From positions 1 to 53,229 of the forward strand of contig NZ_JASCOR010000009.1 in NCBI RefSeq assembly GCF_029959445.1: 53,229 nt of DNA, written 5' to 3'. The DNA comes from Stenotrophomonas sp. PS02298. GTDB lineage: Bacteria > Pseudomonadota > Gammaproteobacteria > Xanthomonadales > Xanthomonadaceae. The notes beneath the pieces were generated by a model. That model searched no databases, was not told the origin of the DNA, and worked only from the letters and a program-made list of their open reading frames with translations. This document shows, one piece after another, positions 28,851 to 37,523 of this stretch. Every line of letters starts with the position of its first letter. Positions within the stretch are counted from its first letter, which is position 1. Position numbers and translations under genes: made by a program.

Positions 28851-29690
28851 ATGATGAGTACTGCTGCTGCCACCTTGTATGTCGTTGCCACGCCGATCGG
28901 CAACCTTGGCGATCTGAGCCCGCGTGCACAGGAGGTGCTGCGTTCAGTGGCCGCCATCTGCGCGGAAGACACCCGTCATACCGGTCAGTTGCTCTCGCAT
29001 TTCGGCATCAGCAAACCCTTGGTGGCGCTGCATGATCACAACGAAGAGGCGATGGCCGAGCGCGTTGTGGCGCGCCTGCTGGGCGGTGAGTCGTTGGCGG
29101 TGGTCAGTGATGCCGGCACGCCGCTGGTCAGCGACCCGGGCTTCCGTCTGGTGCGCGCGGCGCGAGCAGCCGGGGTCAAGGTCAGCCCAGTCCCAGGCGC
29201 CTGCGCGGCAATTGCCGCCCTGAGTGTGGCCGGATTGCCCAGTGATCGCTTTGTGTTTGAAGGCTTCCTGCCGGCCAAGGGCGCGGCCCGACGCGAGCGC
29301 CTGAACAAGCTGGCGGCCGAGACCGGTACTTTGGTGTTCTATGAGTCCTCGCACCGCATCGCCGAATCGCTGACTGACATGGCGGCGGCCTTTGGTGGTG
29401 AACGTCAGGCGGTGGTGGCGCGCGAATTGACCAAGCTGTTCGAAACCGTGCTCGATGGCAGCCTGGAGCAACTGCTGGCCAAGGTGCTGGCCGACGACAA
29501 CCAGCGCAAGGGCGAGTTCGTGGTGATGGTGCAGGGCGCCGGCGACGATGAAGAAGCCAAGATCGCCGAAGGCCGCCGTCTATACGCCAAATTGAACGAG
29601 CACCTGCCACCTTCCACTGCCGCCAAGCTGGCGGCCGAACTGAGCGGCGCGCCGCGCAAGGCTTTGTATGGACAGGGCAGCAACGACTGA
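28851..29690 (+). CDS. rsmI: 16S rRNA 2'-O-ribose C1402 methyltransferase
   Basis: RsmI methylates the ribose of C1402 in the ribosomal P site, together with RsmH, which is encoded 4 kb downstream. The 279-aa SAM-dependent enzyme has the tetrapyrrole-methylase fold: YVVATPIGNLGDLSPRA at the N-terminus, AEDTRHTGQLL, LAVVSDAGTPLVSDPGFRLVR, PVPGACAAIAALSVAGLPSDRFVFEGFLP and VFYESSHRI. Two in-frame ATGs (28851, 28854) are possible. Its end overlaps the next gene by 23 bp. Confidence 0.95.
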   Translation: MMSTAAATLYVVATPIGNLGDLSPRAQEVLRSVAAICAEDTRHTGQLLSHFGISKPLVALHDHNEEAMAERVVARLLGGESLAVVSDAGTPLVSDPGFRLVRAARAAGVKVSPVPGACAAIAALSVAGLPSDRFVFEGFLPAKGAARRERLNKLAAETGTLVFYESSHRIAESLTDMAAAFGGERQAVVARELTKLFETVLDGSLEQLLAKVLADDNQRKGEFVVMVQGAGDDEEAKIAEGRRLYAKLNEHLPPSTAAKLAAELSGAPRKALYGQGSND

Positions 29691-30432
29691 GGCGATGTGG
29701 GCGGCGGCCGATGCTGCCAGCCTGCGCCAGCAACTGGACCTGCGCGAGCACCCGCTAGCGGGCGGCACTGGCGGCGAGATCAAGACCCAGCGCGAGCGCT
29801 GGATGATGGTGCGCTGGTTGACCGCCTGGGCGTCGGAGCTGGTCTATCCGCTGCGGGTGAGCAAGCGCGAAAGCCCGGATTTCATGTTGGACACCGGTAA
29901 TGACCGGGTCGGCGTGGAATGCATGGAAGTGGTGCCTGAGGCCTTCAAGCAGGTGCAGGCCAAGTTGAACGGCATCAATTCCGGCTGGGTGCGGCCGGTG
30001 CCGCAGCATCGCGCCGAAGAGGCACGTGCCGAATGGGATAGCCCGCTGCTGCGGCAGTTGTTGGCTGACACCTATGAAGGTAGTCCATGGGCGGGCGATG
30101 AGCCTGAGCGGCTGTGGGTGGAAGTGATGCGCTGGGCGGTGGAGAAGAAGCGCCAGGTCCTGCACAAACCGGGCTATGCGCGGCAATCGCGCAATGTGTT
30201 GTTGCTGTACGACAACTGGCCGTTGCCGGCGGTGGCTTTCGTCGAAGATGCCGATCCTGCAGTGCTGCGCGGCTGGGCTCTGGCGGCCCTGGATGAATTG
30301 TCTCGGCAGTTGCTGGGCAGCGGCGCGCATGCGGACTTCCAGCAGATCGACATCCTGCATGAAGGCTGGCTGCTGTCATTCACGGATGTAGGCGTGCGAC
30401 CGCTGCGTTACCAACTGCTTGCAGCTGAATGA
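29668..30432 (+). CDS. Unknown protein with a PD-(D/E)xK-like core, next to rnpB
   Basis: I do not recognise a named family for this 254-aa soluble protein. An Asp/Glu-containing core, ESPDFMLDTGNDRVGVECMEVVPE (about 69-92), resembles the strand-turn-strand of PD-(D/E)xK nucleases, but the lysine position is occupied differently (E-C-M). This similarity is only suggestive. Later segments alternate helices and strands (NVLLLYDNWPLP, ALAALDELSRQLLG, FQQIDILHEGWLLSF). The ATG at 29668 has AAGG about 7 bases upstream and overlaps rsmI by 23 bp; an ATG at 29695 would avoid the overlap. The gene ends about 40 bp before rnpB. Confidence 0.6.
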   Translation: MDRAATTEAMWAAADAASLRQQLDLREHPLAGGTGGEIKTQRERWMMVRWLTAWASELVYPLRVSKRESPDFMLDTGNDRVGVECMEVVPEAFKQVQAKLNGINSGWVRPVPQHRAEEARAEWDSPLLRQLLADTYEGSPWAGDEPERLWVEVMRWAVEKKRQVLHKPGYARQSRNVLLLYDNWPLPAVAFVEDADPAVLRGWALAALDELSRQLLGSGAHADFQQIDILHEGWLLSFTDVGVRPLRYQLLAAE

Positions 30433-30473
30433 AATGATCGGCCGGTGGTGCACCGGACGTGCGATAATGCGCA

Positions 30474-30827
30474 CGGCGGAGTCGGCCAGACAGTCGCGTC
30501 ATTCTTTCGAGAATGCCGAGGAAAGTCCGGGCTCCACAGGGCAAGGTGCCAGGTAACGCCTGGGCGGCGCAAGCCGACGGAAAGTGCAACAGGAAGATAC
30601 CGCCGAACGGCCTTCGGGCGCGTGGTAAGGGTGAAATGGTGCGGTAAGAGCGCACCGCGAGTCTGGTAACAGACCGGCACGGCAAACCCCACCTGGAGCA
30701 AGACCAAATAGGGACCTAATGGCGTGGCCCGCGTCGGGTCCGGGTAGGTTGCTTGAGCGTTACGGTGACGTAGCGCCTAGAGGAATGACTGTCCACGACA
30801 AAACCCGGCTTATCGGCCGGCTCCGCC
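30474..30827 (+). ncRNA. rnpB: RNase P RNA, bacterial type A
   Basis: The catalytic RNA of RNase P, which removes tRNA 5' leaders. Conserved pieces are in order: GGCCAGACAGTCGC at the 5' end, GAGGAAAGTCCGGGCTCCAC (CR-I), GAAGATACCGCCGAACGG, GGTAAGGGTGAAATGGTGCGGTAAGAGCGCACCG, GGCAAACCCCACCTGGAGCAAGACCAAATAG, then GCGTTACGGTGACGTAGCGCC and TAGAGGAATGACTGTCCAC near the 3' end, followed by the CCGGCTTATCGG tail. A -10-like GATAAT lies at 30463-30468. Ends are estimated to within about 5 bases. It is followed at once by a strong terminator. Confidence 0.95.
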
Positions 30828-30885
30828 GCTTTTTCTGCCCGCCGGGCAGAAAAAGCCCCAAAGTTTTGCGTGGCAAAACTTTGGG
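30828..30885 (+). terminator. Two tandem perfect hairpins after rnpB
   Basis: Hairpin 1: GCTTTTTCTGCCC (30828-30840) with GGGCAGAAAAAGC (30844-30856), 13 bp with a GCC loop; the A/T part supplies a U-rich run when read on either strand. Hairpin 2: CCCAAAGTTTTGC (30857-30869) with GCAAAACTTTGGG (30873-30885), 13 bp with a GTG loop. The first is the likely rnpB terminator; the second looks like an independent palindrome or a bidirectional stop. Confidence 0.8.
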
Positions 30886-31385
30886 CCCCAGGCCTTTAGC
30901 CTTCCAATTCCCCGCGCCTGTCGGCGCGCCCCCTTTACTAAAGGGGGCTGTTGCTCTTCGGATTTTTTGTTTGGCTCGCTGCGGATCGTGGTGGGGGAAG
31001 TGCGGCTGTAGCTTTTGTGGCTGTGGCTGTGGCTGTGGCTGTGGCTGTGGCTCTTTCTCTTGCTCTGCTTTCGGTTCCAGCTCTGGCCCTGATTGTGGTT
31101 GTGGCTCTTGGCTCTGGCTTTGGCTTTGGCTGTTGCTGTTGCCGTGGCTTTGGCTTTGGCCGTTGCTCCTGCCTTGCTGTTTTCTTTCCCTTCTCCCGCT
31201 TGCGGGGGAAGGTGCCCGGAGGGCGGATGGGGGAGTTTTTGATCTTGCTTTCGCTGTGGGCCAAAGCCAAAGCCAAGGCCAAAGCCAAAGCCAAAGCCAA
31301 AGCCAAAGCCAAAGCACCCCTCCCTAGCCCTCCCCTTCGCCTGCGGCGAAAGGGAGGGGATCAAACTGCGGCGAAAGGGAGGGAA
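30886..31385. repeat. Low-complexity hexanucleotide repeat desert with REP hairpins
   Basis: This 500-bp stretch has no credible gene. From 31015 it carries CTGTGG units (five perfect at 31021-31050), then degenerate CTCTGG/CTTTGG units to about 31160. A REP-like palindrome (TTCTCCCGCTTGCGGGGGAA, 31191-31210, and following) comes next. Then nine tandem units of CCAAAG, one of them CCAAGG, run from 31261 to 31314. The latter are the reverse complement of the CTTTGG units, so the two arms can pair. A hairpin CCCTCCCCTTCGCC/GGCGAAAGGGAGGG (31328-31358) and a direct copy of its arm (31367-31383) end at the NRDE stop. Frames across it encode only dipeptide-like repeats. Confidence 0.75.
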
Positions 31386-32162
31386 CTAGGAGCCAAAATC
31401 TTCTTCTCCAATCTCCATGCGTGTCTCCCCCAGATACACACCATCCGGGCCGAAACGGCGTTCGTGGATGAAACCGCTGCCATCCTGGCCGATCGCCACG
31501 ATGGTGCTGGCGCGGGTGCCGTAGTCGGTTCCGCGTATGAAGGCGCTCGATAGCAATCGCTCCAACTCCAGTGGAACGCCGGTAGATGGCAACTGGGCGT
31601 CCTGCGCCTGCTGCTCATCGGCCAGCGCCGCCCAGAGCGGCTCCAGACCGTCACTACCGGCGGCCAACCAATCCTCAAGTACGCCCATCAAGCGCCGGGT
31701 CTTGGGCCAGGGGGCATCCAATGCGCCGTTCGACATGCCGTGCACGCCTGGCGCCAGATCCTGCCGGGCCTGCGGGTGGTTGCCGAGATAGCTGCAGCTT
31801 TCAGCGTCGGCGACCAATAGATTGAACGGTGCGAACTCCTGCGCCCGGCTGGCCAGTGTGTCGGCATAGTCCGTGGCCGCCTGTCCGCCAGCCAGGTAGC
31901 TGGCGATCAGTTCGCCACGCGAAGGCCCACCTGTCGCTGCGCTCGGGTCACGCACATTGGTGACCACGGCGGCTTGCCCGTACACATTCACCCCCACCCA
32001 GCTGCCGCCGGAACGCAGGTCGCGTCCGGCGATCACGTTGTCATGGGGCGATGGCCAGCGCTGCAACGGCGCGGTGGGGCGGACGTGGAACTCGTCACGG
32101 TTGCCGGCCATGAGCAGACGCCAATGCGGGTGGGTTTTCCAGGCGAGGGCGACAAGGCACAT
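31386..32162 (-). CDS. NRDE/TANGO2-family protein
   Basis: A 258-aa member of the NRDE (TANGO2-like) family. It starts MCLVALAW with Cys2 next to the start Met, as in the family, and contains MAGNRDEFHVRPT (about 19-31), the defining NRDE motif. LRSGGSWVGVN, AVVTNVRDP and GVHGMSNGALDAPWPKTRR follow. The Cys2/NRDE layout resembles N-terminal nucleophile hydrolases, and bacterial members have no settled function. The ATG at 32162 is preferred to an upstream start at 32198 because homologues begin at MCL. It is divergent from mraZ over 328 bp. Confidence 0.87.
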   Translation of the reverse strand: MCLVALAWKTHPHWRLLMAGNRDEFHVRPTAPLQRWPSPHDNVIAGRDLRSGGSWVGVNVYGQAAVVTNVRDPSAATGGPSRGELIASYLAGGQAATDYADTLASRAQEFAPFNLLVADAESCSYLGNHPQARQDLAPGVHGMSNGALDAPWPKTRRLMGVLEDWLAAGSDGLEPLWAALADEQQAQDAQLPSTGVPLELERLLSSAFIRGTDYGTRASTIVAIGQDGSGFIHERRFGPDGVYLGETRMEIGEEDFGS

Positions 32163-32297
32163 GCACGGAGTGTGCCGTTTTGCGCGGGTGTCGGCCACGT
32201 GCGGCTGAATGGCGGCTGGGCTGCGGCCCCGTTTTCACGCAGCCTCTACACCACTGAATTTCATACAAATCTCAAAATTTGAGGTAAACCAGTAACT

Positions 32298-32306
32298 TGT
32301 GGATAA
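32298..32306. promoter_or_regulatory. Consensus DnaA box upstream of mraZ
   Basis: TGTGGATAA is the exact reverse complement of the DnaA box TTATCCACA. It lies in the AT-rich 32163-32490 gap, about 70 bp upstream of the mraZ -35. A single 9-mer may be chance. Nearby CTCAAAATTTGAG (32271-32283) is a short palindrome. Confidence 0.35.
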
Positions 32307-32376
32307 ACCTTGAACAACTCTCTAAAGATTGGTGCAAGCCATTGATGCGGCACGTGATTTTGTGTGGTGAAAGTTG

Positions 32377-32447
32377 TTGACAACCCTAGGCTCGCTGCTA
32401 AGGTGGGCATCAGAGGGAAAACCGGGTTTTTTGTGGTTTTTCGTGGT
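32377..32447 (+). promoter_or_regulatory. dcw-cluster promoter overlapped by five MraZ-type boxes
   Basis: A perfect -35 TTGACA (32377-32382) is followed after 16 bp by TAAGGT (32399-32404), a weak -10. Starting at the -10 are five boxes spaced exactly 10 bp apart: GTGGG (32403), GAGGG (32413), CGGGT (32423), GTGGT (32433), GTGGT (32443). MraZ is known to bind TGGGN repeats separated by 5-nt spacers in front of its own gene, so this matches an MraZ operator with more repeats than the usual three or four. It implies MraZ autoregulation of the whole cluster. Confidence 0.75.
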
Positions 32448-32490
32448 TCAATGACTTCCCAAGCAAAACGAACGAACGGGTGCCGCAGGC

Positions 32491-32937
32491 GTGTTCCAGG
32501 GTGAGACTGCCATCACGGTTGACGACAAAGGACGCATGGCGGTTCCAACCGCTTATCGCGACCTGGTTGCGCGCGCCAGTGGTAATCGCCTTGTGCTGAC
32601 CTACAACCCGTTCGAAGCCGGTTGCCTGTGGTTGTACTCAGAGCAGGAGTGGGAGCGGGTGCGGGACGACGTAATGGCAAAGCCCAATACCCAGCGCGTA
32701 GTGCGCACCCTGCAGCAGAAGCTTGTCGGCTCGGCCGCCCATCTGGAACTGGATGGCAATGGCCGTATCAGCCTGCCGTCCAGTCACCGCAGCGCGGTGG
32801 GCATCGAGAAGAAAGCAGTGCTGATGGGCATGGGGGACAAGTTCGAATTGTGGAGCGAGCAAGCGCATCGCGCACTGATCCAGCAGACGTTGTCTGACGA
32901 GGATCTGGGCGATGGGCTTCTCGATCTGAAGTTGTGA
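32491..32937 (+). CDS. mraZ: Transcriptional regulator MraZ
   Basis: First gene of the division and cell-wall cluster; MraZ is a ring-forming AbrB-fold DNA-binding protein that represses the mra promoter. The 148-aa product contains two SpoVT/AbrB-like halves: [25 protein letters not shown] (2-26) and [20 protein letters not shown] (about 81-100), each with the DxKGR / DxNGR turn. The start is GTG at 32491; there is no ATG at the family start. Its stop overlaps the rsmH GTG. Confidence 0.95.
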   Translation: MFQGETAITVDDKGRMAVPTAYRDLVARASGNRLVLTYNPFEAGCLWLYSEQEWERVRDDVMAKPNTQRVVRTLQQKLVGSAAHLELDGNGRISLPSSHRSAVGIEKKAVLMGMGDKFELWSEQAHRALIQQTLSDEDLGDGLLDLKL

Positions 32938-33920
32938 GCCGGGGTGCCCGGGTGCGCGGTGAAGCGCAGGCCGGTCACCCTCCGGTGTCGCAGCTGCCGG
33001 CGGCTCACCTGCCGGTGCTGTACACCCAGGTCCTTGATGGCCTGAGGGTGATCGAAAACGGTACTTATCTGGATGGCACGTTCGGTCGTGGCGGTCACGC
33101 TGGTGGCGTGCTGCGCCAACTCGGCGCGGACGGACGCCTGCTGGTGATGGACAAGGACCCCGAGGCCATTGCCGTGGCCGAGCGCGATTTCGCGCCGGAC
33201 GGCCGTGTGGCCATCTATCGCGGCAGCTTTGCCGATCTGCTGGACTGGAGCGAAACCGCTGCCGGTCTGGATGGCGTTCTGTTCGACCTGGGCGTGTCCT
33301 CGCCGCAACTGGACGTGGCGGAGCGTGGTTTCAGCTTCGGCAAGGACGGCCCGCTGGACATGCGCATGGACCCGGACTCTGGTGAAAGCGCTGCGCAGTG
33401 GTTGAACCGCGCCGAAGATCGCGAAATCGCCGACGTGCTGTTCACTTACGGTGACGAGCGCCAGAGCCGCCGTATTGCCCGCGCCATCGTTGCCCGGCGC
33501 GAGAAGCAGCCGTTCACGCGTACCGCTGAGCTGGCCGAGCTGATCGCCTCGGTGATGCCGCGTGGCAAGGACAAGATCCATCCGGCCACGCGCAGCTTCC
33601 AGGCCATCCGCATCCACATCAACCGCGAGCTGGCCGATCTTGAAGCCGGTCTGGACGCAGCGATGGCGCGGCTCAAGCCCGGTGGCCGGCTGGCGGTGAT
33701 CAGCTTCCACTCGCTGGAAGACCGCATCGTCAAGCAGTTCATGAACCGCCATGCCAAGGCGCCGCCGACCAATCGCCGGCTGCCGGAACTGCAGGCCTTC
33801 GTGCCGACGCTGGAACTGATCGGCGGCGCCATCAAGGCCGACGACGACGAGCTGGCGATGAATCCGCGCTCGCGCAGCGCCGTGCTGCGCGTGGCCCAGA
33901 AGTGCGAGGTGGCCGGATGA
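32934..33920 (+). CDS. rsmH: 16S rRNA m4C1402 methyltransferase
   Basis: RsmH (MraW) methylates N4 of C1402, the partner modification of RsmI. The 328-aa product shows [31 protein letters not shown] (SAM site, about 44-61), [21 protein letters not shown] and [17 protein letters not shown]. An unusual N-terminal extension of about 22 residues precedes HLPVL. The start is GTG at 32934 overlapping the mraZ stop; a later start inside the extension is possible. Its TGA overlaps the ftsL ATG. Confidence 0.95.
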   Translation: MSRGARVRGEAQAGHPPVSQLPAAHLPVLYTQVLDGLRVIENGTYLDGTFGRGGHAGGVLRQLGADGRLLVMDKDPEAIAVAERDFAPDGRVAIYRGSFADLLDWSETAAGLDGVLFDLGVSSPQLDVAERGFSFGKDGPLDMRMDPDSGESAAQWLNRAEDREIADVLFTYGDERQSRRIARAIVARREKQPFTRTAELAELIASVMPRGKDKIHPATRSFQAIRIHINRELADLEAGLDAAMARLKPGGRLAVISFHSLEDRIVKQFMNRHAKAPPTNRRLPELQAFVPTLELIGGAIKADDDELAMNPRSRSAVLRVAQKCEVAG

Positions 33921-34180
33921 GCCGCCTGCTGTTGATCGTCCTGCTGGCGTGCACGATTGCCTCGGCAATCGGCGTGGTGTTCATGCGCCATCGCCACCGC
34001 CAGTTGTTCGTGGAGCTGTCCAAGCTGGAACACGCGCGCGACGAGATCAACATCGAGTTCGGCCGTCTGCAGCTGGAACAGGCAACCCTGGCCCAGGCCA
34101 CGCGCGTGGACCAGGAGGCCCGTGGCCGCCTCGGCATGAAGTTCCCCGAGGCCGCTGACATCGTGGTGATCCGGCCATGA
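33917..34180 (+). CDS. ftsL: Cell division protein FtsL
   Basis: A small bitopic membrane protein of the FtsQLB divisome subcomplex. The 87-aa product has a short cytosolic end, one transmembrane helix ([20 protein letters not shown], about 4-23), then a periplasmic coiled coil ([29 protein letters not shown]) and a short globular end [12 protein letters not shown]. It overlaps rsmH and ftsI by four bases each. The cytoplasmic tail is very short compared with the 35 residues in E. coli. Confidence 0.92.
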   Translation: MSRLLLIVLLACTIASAIGVVFMRHRHRQLFVELSKLEHARDEINIEFGRLQLEQATLAQATRVDQEARGRLGMKFPEAADIVVIRP

Positions 34181-36039
34181 ACAAGCCCAGCCGCAACCGT
34201 ACCCGCACGCAGTTCAACCTGCGTAACCGCATGCTGATGGTTGGCGTGGGGCTGGGTCTGTGTGCGGTGACGCTGGTCGGCCGTGCCGCGTATGTGCAGT
34301 TGATCAACAACGATTTCTACCAGCGCGAAGGCGAAGCCCGCTTCCTGCGCGATGTGCCGATCCCGACCTCGCGCGGCATGATCACCGACCGCAACGGTGA
34401 GCCGGTGGCGGTGTCCACACCGGTGGCATCGATCTGGGTCAATCCGCAGGAACTGCTGCGCACGCCCGAGCGTATTCCCGAGCTGGCGCGCGCGCTGTCG
34501 CTGCCGGTGGACGAGCTGACCACCAAGCTGACCCAGAAGGCCGACAAGGAATTCATGTACCTGCGCCGCCGGATCAATCCGGACGTGGCCGAGCAGGTGG
34601 TCGCGCTGAAGATTCCGGGCGTGTTCTCGCAGCGCGAGTTCCGTCGCTATTACCCGCAGGGTGAGGCGATGGCGCATGTGCTGGGCTTCACCAATATCGA
34701 TGATCTTGGCCAGGAAGGGCTGGAGCTGGCCTTCGACGAATGGCTGCGCGGCAAGCCGGGCGCCAAGCGCGTCATCCGCGACCGCAAAGGCGCGATCGTC
34801 GAGAGCATTGATCTGGTGCGTCCTGCTGAACCCGGCAAGGACCTGACCCTGAGCATCGACCGCCGCATCCAGTTCCTGGCGATGCGCGAGCTGCGCAATG
34901 CGGTCACCACCAACAAGGCGGCTGGTGGTTCCATCGTGATCATGGACGTGGCCACCGGCGAAGTGATGGCCATGGCCAACCTGCCGACCTACAACCCGAA
35001 TTCGATCAGTGGTGCGACCCCGGACACGCGCCGCAACCGCGCCGTCACCGATCTGGTCGAACCCGGTTCGACGATGAAGCCGCTGACCATCGCCACTGCG
35101 TTGCAGAACCACGTGGTGACGCCGGACACGATCATCGACACCAATCCGGGTTACATGTCGCTGGGCCGTTACACCATCCGCGACGTGCCGCGTAACAACG
35201 GTGTGCTGAATGTCACCGGCGTGATTACCCGCAGCTCGAACATCGGCGCGGCCAAGATCGTGGCGCGTATCCCGGACCAGACCTTCTATGACTCGGTGCG
35301 TGGCTTCGGCTACGGCGTTGCCCCGAACAGTGGCTTCCCCGGCGAATCTGCCGGCGTTGTCGCGCGCCCGGGCAGCCCGAGCTGGTATGGCACCACCAAG
35401 ACCACCATGTCCTACGGCTACGGCCTGTCGGTGACGCCGCTGCAGATCGCGCAGGCGTACTCGGCGCTGGCCAATGGCGGGCAGGTGATCCAGCCGACCT
35501 TCATCAAGGGCCAGCGCAACGAAGCGCGCCAGGTAATCGATCCGGAAGTGGCGCGCGAAGTCGTGCGCATGATGGAGACCGTGGTCACCAACGGTGGTGC
35601 CAAGCAGGCAGCCATCCTCGGTTACCACGTCGCCGGCAAGACCGGTACCGCGCGCAAGAACGGCCCCAATGGTTACGAGCGCGGCCACTACAACCTGCTG
35701 TTCGCGGGTGTGGTGCCGGCAACCAACCCGCGCTACGCCGCGGTGATCGTGGTCAACGATCCGCAGGGCTCGCTGCAGTACGGTGGCCTGGTCTCCGCCC
35801 CGGTCTTCCATCACGTGATGGAAGGCACGCTGCGCTTGATGGACGTGCCGCCGGACGACATCCAGTCGTGGCTGGCCGCGCAGGCCGCAGGCAAGGTGGG
35901 TGGCAAGCCGGGTAGCAGTGCTGCGCCGCTGCCGATTCCGCAGGACCCGGACGAGGCGCCGAACGCCACGGCCGAATTTGATGCCGCACTGCCGACGGCC
36001 GTCGCTCCGACGCCTGCCGCCACGGAGGTGCGCCAGTGA
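34177..36039 (+). CDS. ftsI: Septal peptidoglycan transpeptidase FtsI (PBP3)
   Basis: The class B PBP that crosslinks septal peptidoglycan with FtsW, and the target of aztreonam-type beta-lactams. The 620-aa product has an N-terminal transmembrane helix (about 17-42) and a dimerisation domain beginning [25 protein letters not shown]. The transpeptidase domain has the STMK motif at S298, SSN at about 353-355 and KTGT at about 488-491. A 40-residue Pro/Ala-rich tail extends past the usual end. Start and stop both overlap neighbours by four bases. Confidence 0.97.
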   Translation: MNKPSRNRTRTQFNLRNRMLMVGVGLGLCAVTLVGRAAYVQLINNDFYQREGEARFLRDVPIPTSRGMITDRNGEPVAVSTPVASIWVNPQELLRTPERIPELARALSLPVDELTTKLTQKADKEFMYLRRRINPDVAEQVVALKIPGVFSQREFRRYYPQGEAMAHVLGFTNIDDLGQEGLELAFDEWLRGKPGAKRVIRDRKGAIVESIDLVRPAEPGKDLTLSIDRRIQFLAMRELRNAVTTNKAAGGSIVIMDVATGEVMAMANLPTYNPNSISGATPDTRRNRAVTDLVEPGSTMKPLTIATALQNHVVTPDTIIDTNPGYMSLGRYTIRDVPRNNGVLNVTGVITRSSNIGAAKIVARIPDQTFYDSVRGFGYGVAPNSGFPGESAGVVARPGSPSWYGTTKTTMSYGYGLSVTPLQIAQAYSALANGGQVIQPTFIKGQRNEARQVIDPEVAREVVRMMETVVTNGGAKQAAILGYHVAGKTGTARKNGPNGYERGHYNLLFAGVVPATNPRYAAVIVVNDPQGSLQYGGLVSAPVFHHVMEGTLRLMDVPPDDIQSWLAAQAAGKVGGKPGSSAAPLPIPQDPDEAPNATAEFDAALPTAVAPTPAATEVRQ

Positions 36040-37523
36040 GCCACACAATGAAGTTGTCACAGCTGCTGCCGGATCTGGTCCTGTCACAGGACCCGCAGAT
36101 CGGCGGTCTGGTTCTGGATTCACGGCATGTACGGGCCGGTGATGCGTTCGTCGCAATCGCCGGTTTTGGTGCGCATGGGCTGGGCTTTGTCGAGCAGGCC
36201 AAGGCCGCCGGCGCTGCCGCAATCCTGTTCGACCCGCCGGCTCCGGCCGAATTGCCGGCACCGGCCGATGCCATCGCCGTACCTGGTCTGCGTACGCGCA
36301 TGGGCGCGATGGCCGACCAGTTCCACGGCCAGCCGTCGCGGGCGATGACCATGGTCGGCGTCACCGGTACCAACGGCAAGACTTCGACCGTGCAGCTGCT
36401 CGGCCAGGCCTGGCATCTGCTGGGCACGCCCAGCGGCTCGATCGGTACCTTGGGTGTTGGCCTGTACGGCGATGTGGTGCCGACCGGCTTCACCACGCCG
36501 CTGGTGCTGCAGATGCATGAAGTGCTGGCACAGCTGCGCGATGGCGGTGCCAAGGCGGTGGCGATGGAAGTCAGCTCGCACGCGCTGGACCAGGGCCGCG
36601 TCGATGCCGTGCATTACGACGTGGCGGTGTTCACCAACCTCACCCGTGACCATCTCGATTACCACGGCGACATGGAAGCGTACGGCGCGGCCAAGGCCAA
36701 GCTGTTCCACCGTCCGGGCTTGAAGGCTGCGGCGATCAATCTGGACGACGCCTTCGGCCGTGAACTGATCACCACGCTGGCAGCCGATGTGCAGGCCATC
36801 GGCCTGAGCTCGACCGGCCAGGCTGGCGCCACCATCCGCGCCGAGAAGCTGGTGCTGGACGGGCAGGGCCTGGGTTTCGATCTGGTCATCGGCGATGAAC
36901 GCCACCCACTGCGCTCGCCGCTGCTGGGCCGCTTCAACGTCGACAACCAGCTGGCCGTGGCCGGTGCGCTGCATGGTCTGGGCGAAACCAGCGCCAGTAT
37001 CGCCAAGGTGCTGGGCCAGCTGCAGCCGATCCGCGGCCGCATGAACCGTCTTGGCGGTCAGGGCGAGCCGACCGTGGTCATCGATTACGCACACACCCCC
37101 GATGCACTTGAACAGGCGCTGCGCAGCCTGCACGGCCATCTGGATGGTCGTCTGCTGTGCGTGTTTGGTTGCGGTGGCGAGCGCGACACCGGCAAGCGCC
37201 CGCAGATGGCGGCGATTGCCGAGGAATTGGCCGACGCGGTGTTCGTCACTGACGACAATCCACGCGGCGAGAATGGTGACGTGATCGTCGCCGACATCAT
37301 GGCCGGCTTTGTGACGCCTGCGCAGGTGAACGTGGTGCGCGATCGCGCCCGCGCCATCGACGCCGCGGTCGCACAGGCAGGGGCCGGCGACATCGTGTTG
37401 ATTGCCGGCAAGGGCCATGAGCCCTACCAGGAGATTGCAGGTATCAAACATCCTTTCGATGACACCGACGTGGCATCGCGCGCGCTGCAGGCACGCAGGA
37501 CCAATGGCGAGGTGCACGCATGA
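36036..37523 (+). CDS. murE: UDP-MurNAc-tripeptide synthetase (meso-DAP adding)
   Basis: Adds the third residue to the peptidoglycan stem peptide in the cytoplasm. The 495-aa Mur ligase has the ATP loop [12 protein letters not shown] (about 109-120), the HALDQGRV substrate region and D407-N-P-R410. DNPR is the signature of meso-diaminopimelate rather than lysine specificity. The start is GTG at 36036, overlapping ftsI; an ATG at 36048 is also in frame. It overlaps murF by four bases. Confidence 0.97.
   Translation: MSHTMKLSQLLPDLVLSQDPQIGGLVLDSRHVRAGDAFVAIAGFGAHGLGFVEQAKAAGAAAILFDPPAPAELPAPADAIAVPGLRTRMGAMADQFHGQPSRAMTMVGVTGTNGKTSTVQLLGQAWHLLGTPSGSIGTLGVGLYGDVVPTGFTTPLVLQMHEVLAQLRDGGAKAVAMEVSSHALDQGRVDAVHYDVAVFTNLTRDHLDYHGDMEAYGAAKAKLFHRPGLKAAAINLDDAFGRELITTLAADVQAIGLSSTGQAGATIRAEKLVLDGQGLGFDLVIGDERHPLRSPLLGRFNVDNQLAVAGALHGLGETSASIAKVLGQLQPIRGRMNRLGGQGEPTVVIDYAHTPDALEQALRSLHGHLDGRLLCVFGCGGERDTGKRPQMAAIAEELADAVFVTDDNPRGENGDVIVADIMAGFVTPAQVNVVRDRARAIDAAVAQAGAGDIVLIAGKGHEPYQEIAGIKHPFDDTDVASRALQARRTNGEVHA

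Noticed and set aside
31015..31314. Possible CRISPR array
   Set aside because: The repeats are 6-bp tandem units without spacers, and no cas genes are nearby.
30719..31553. Repeat-coded frames (CG, AKAK and similar dipeptides) after rnpB
   Set aside because: They arise from hexanucleotide repeats, begin inside rnpB or the repeats, and show no normal codon pattern.
33832..36261. 809-codon minus-strand frame opposite ftsI and murE
   Set aside because: It crosses several conserved overlapping genes on the other strand and has no recognisable domain.
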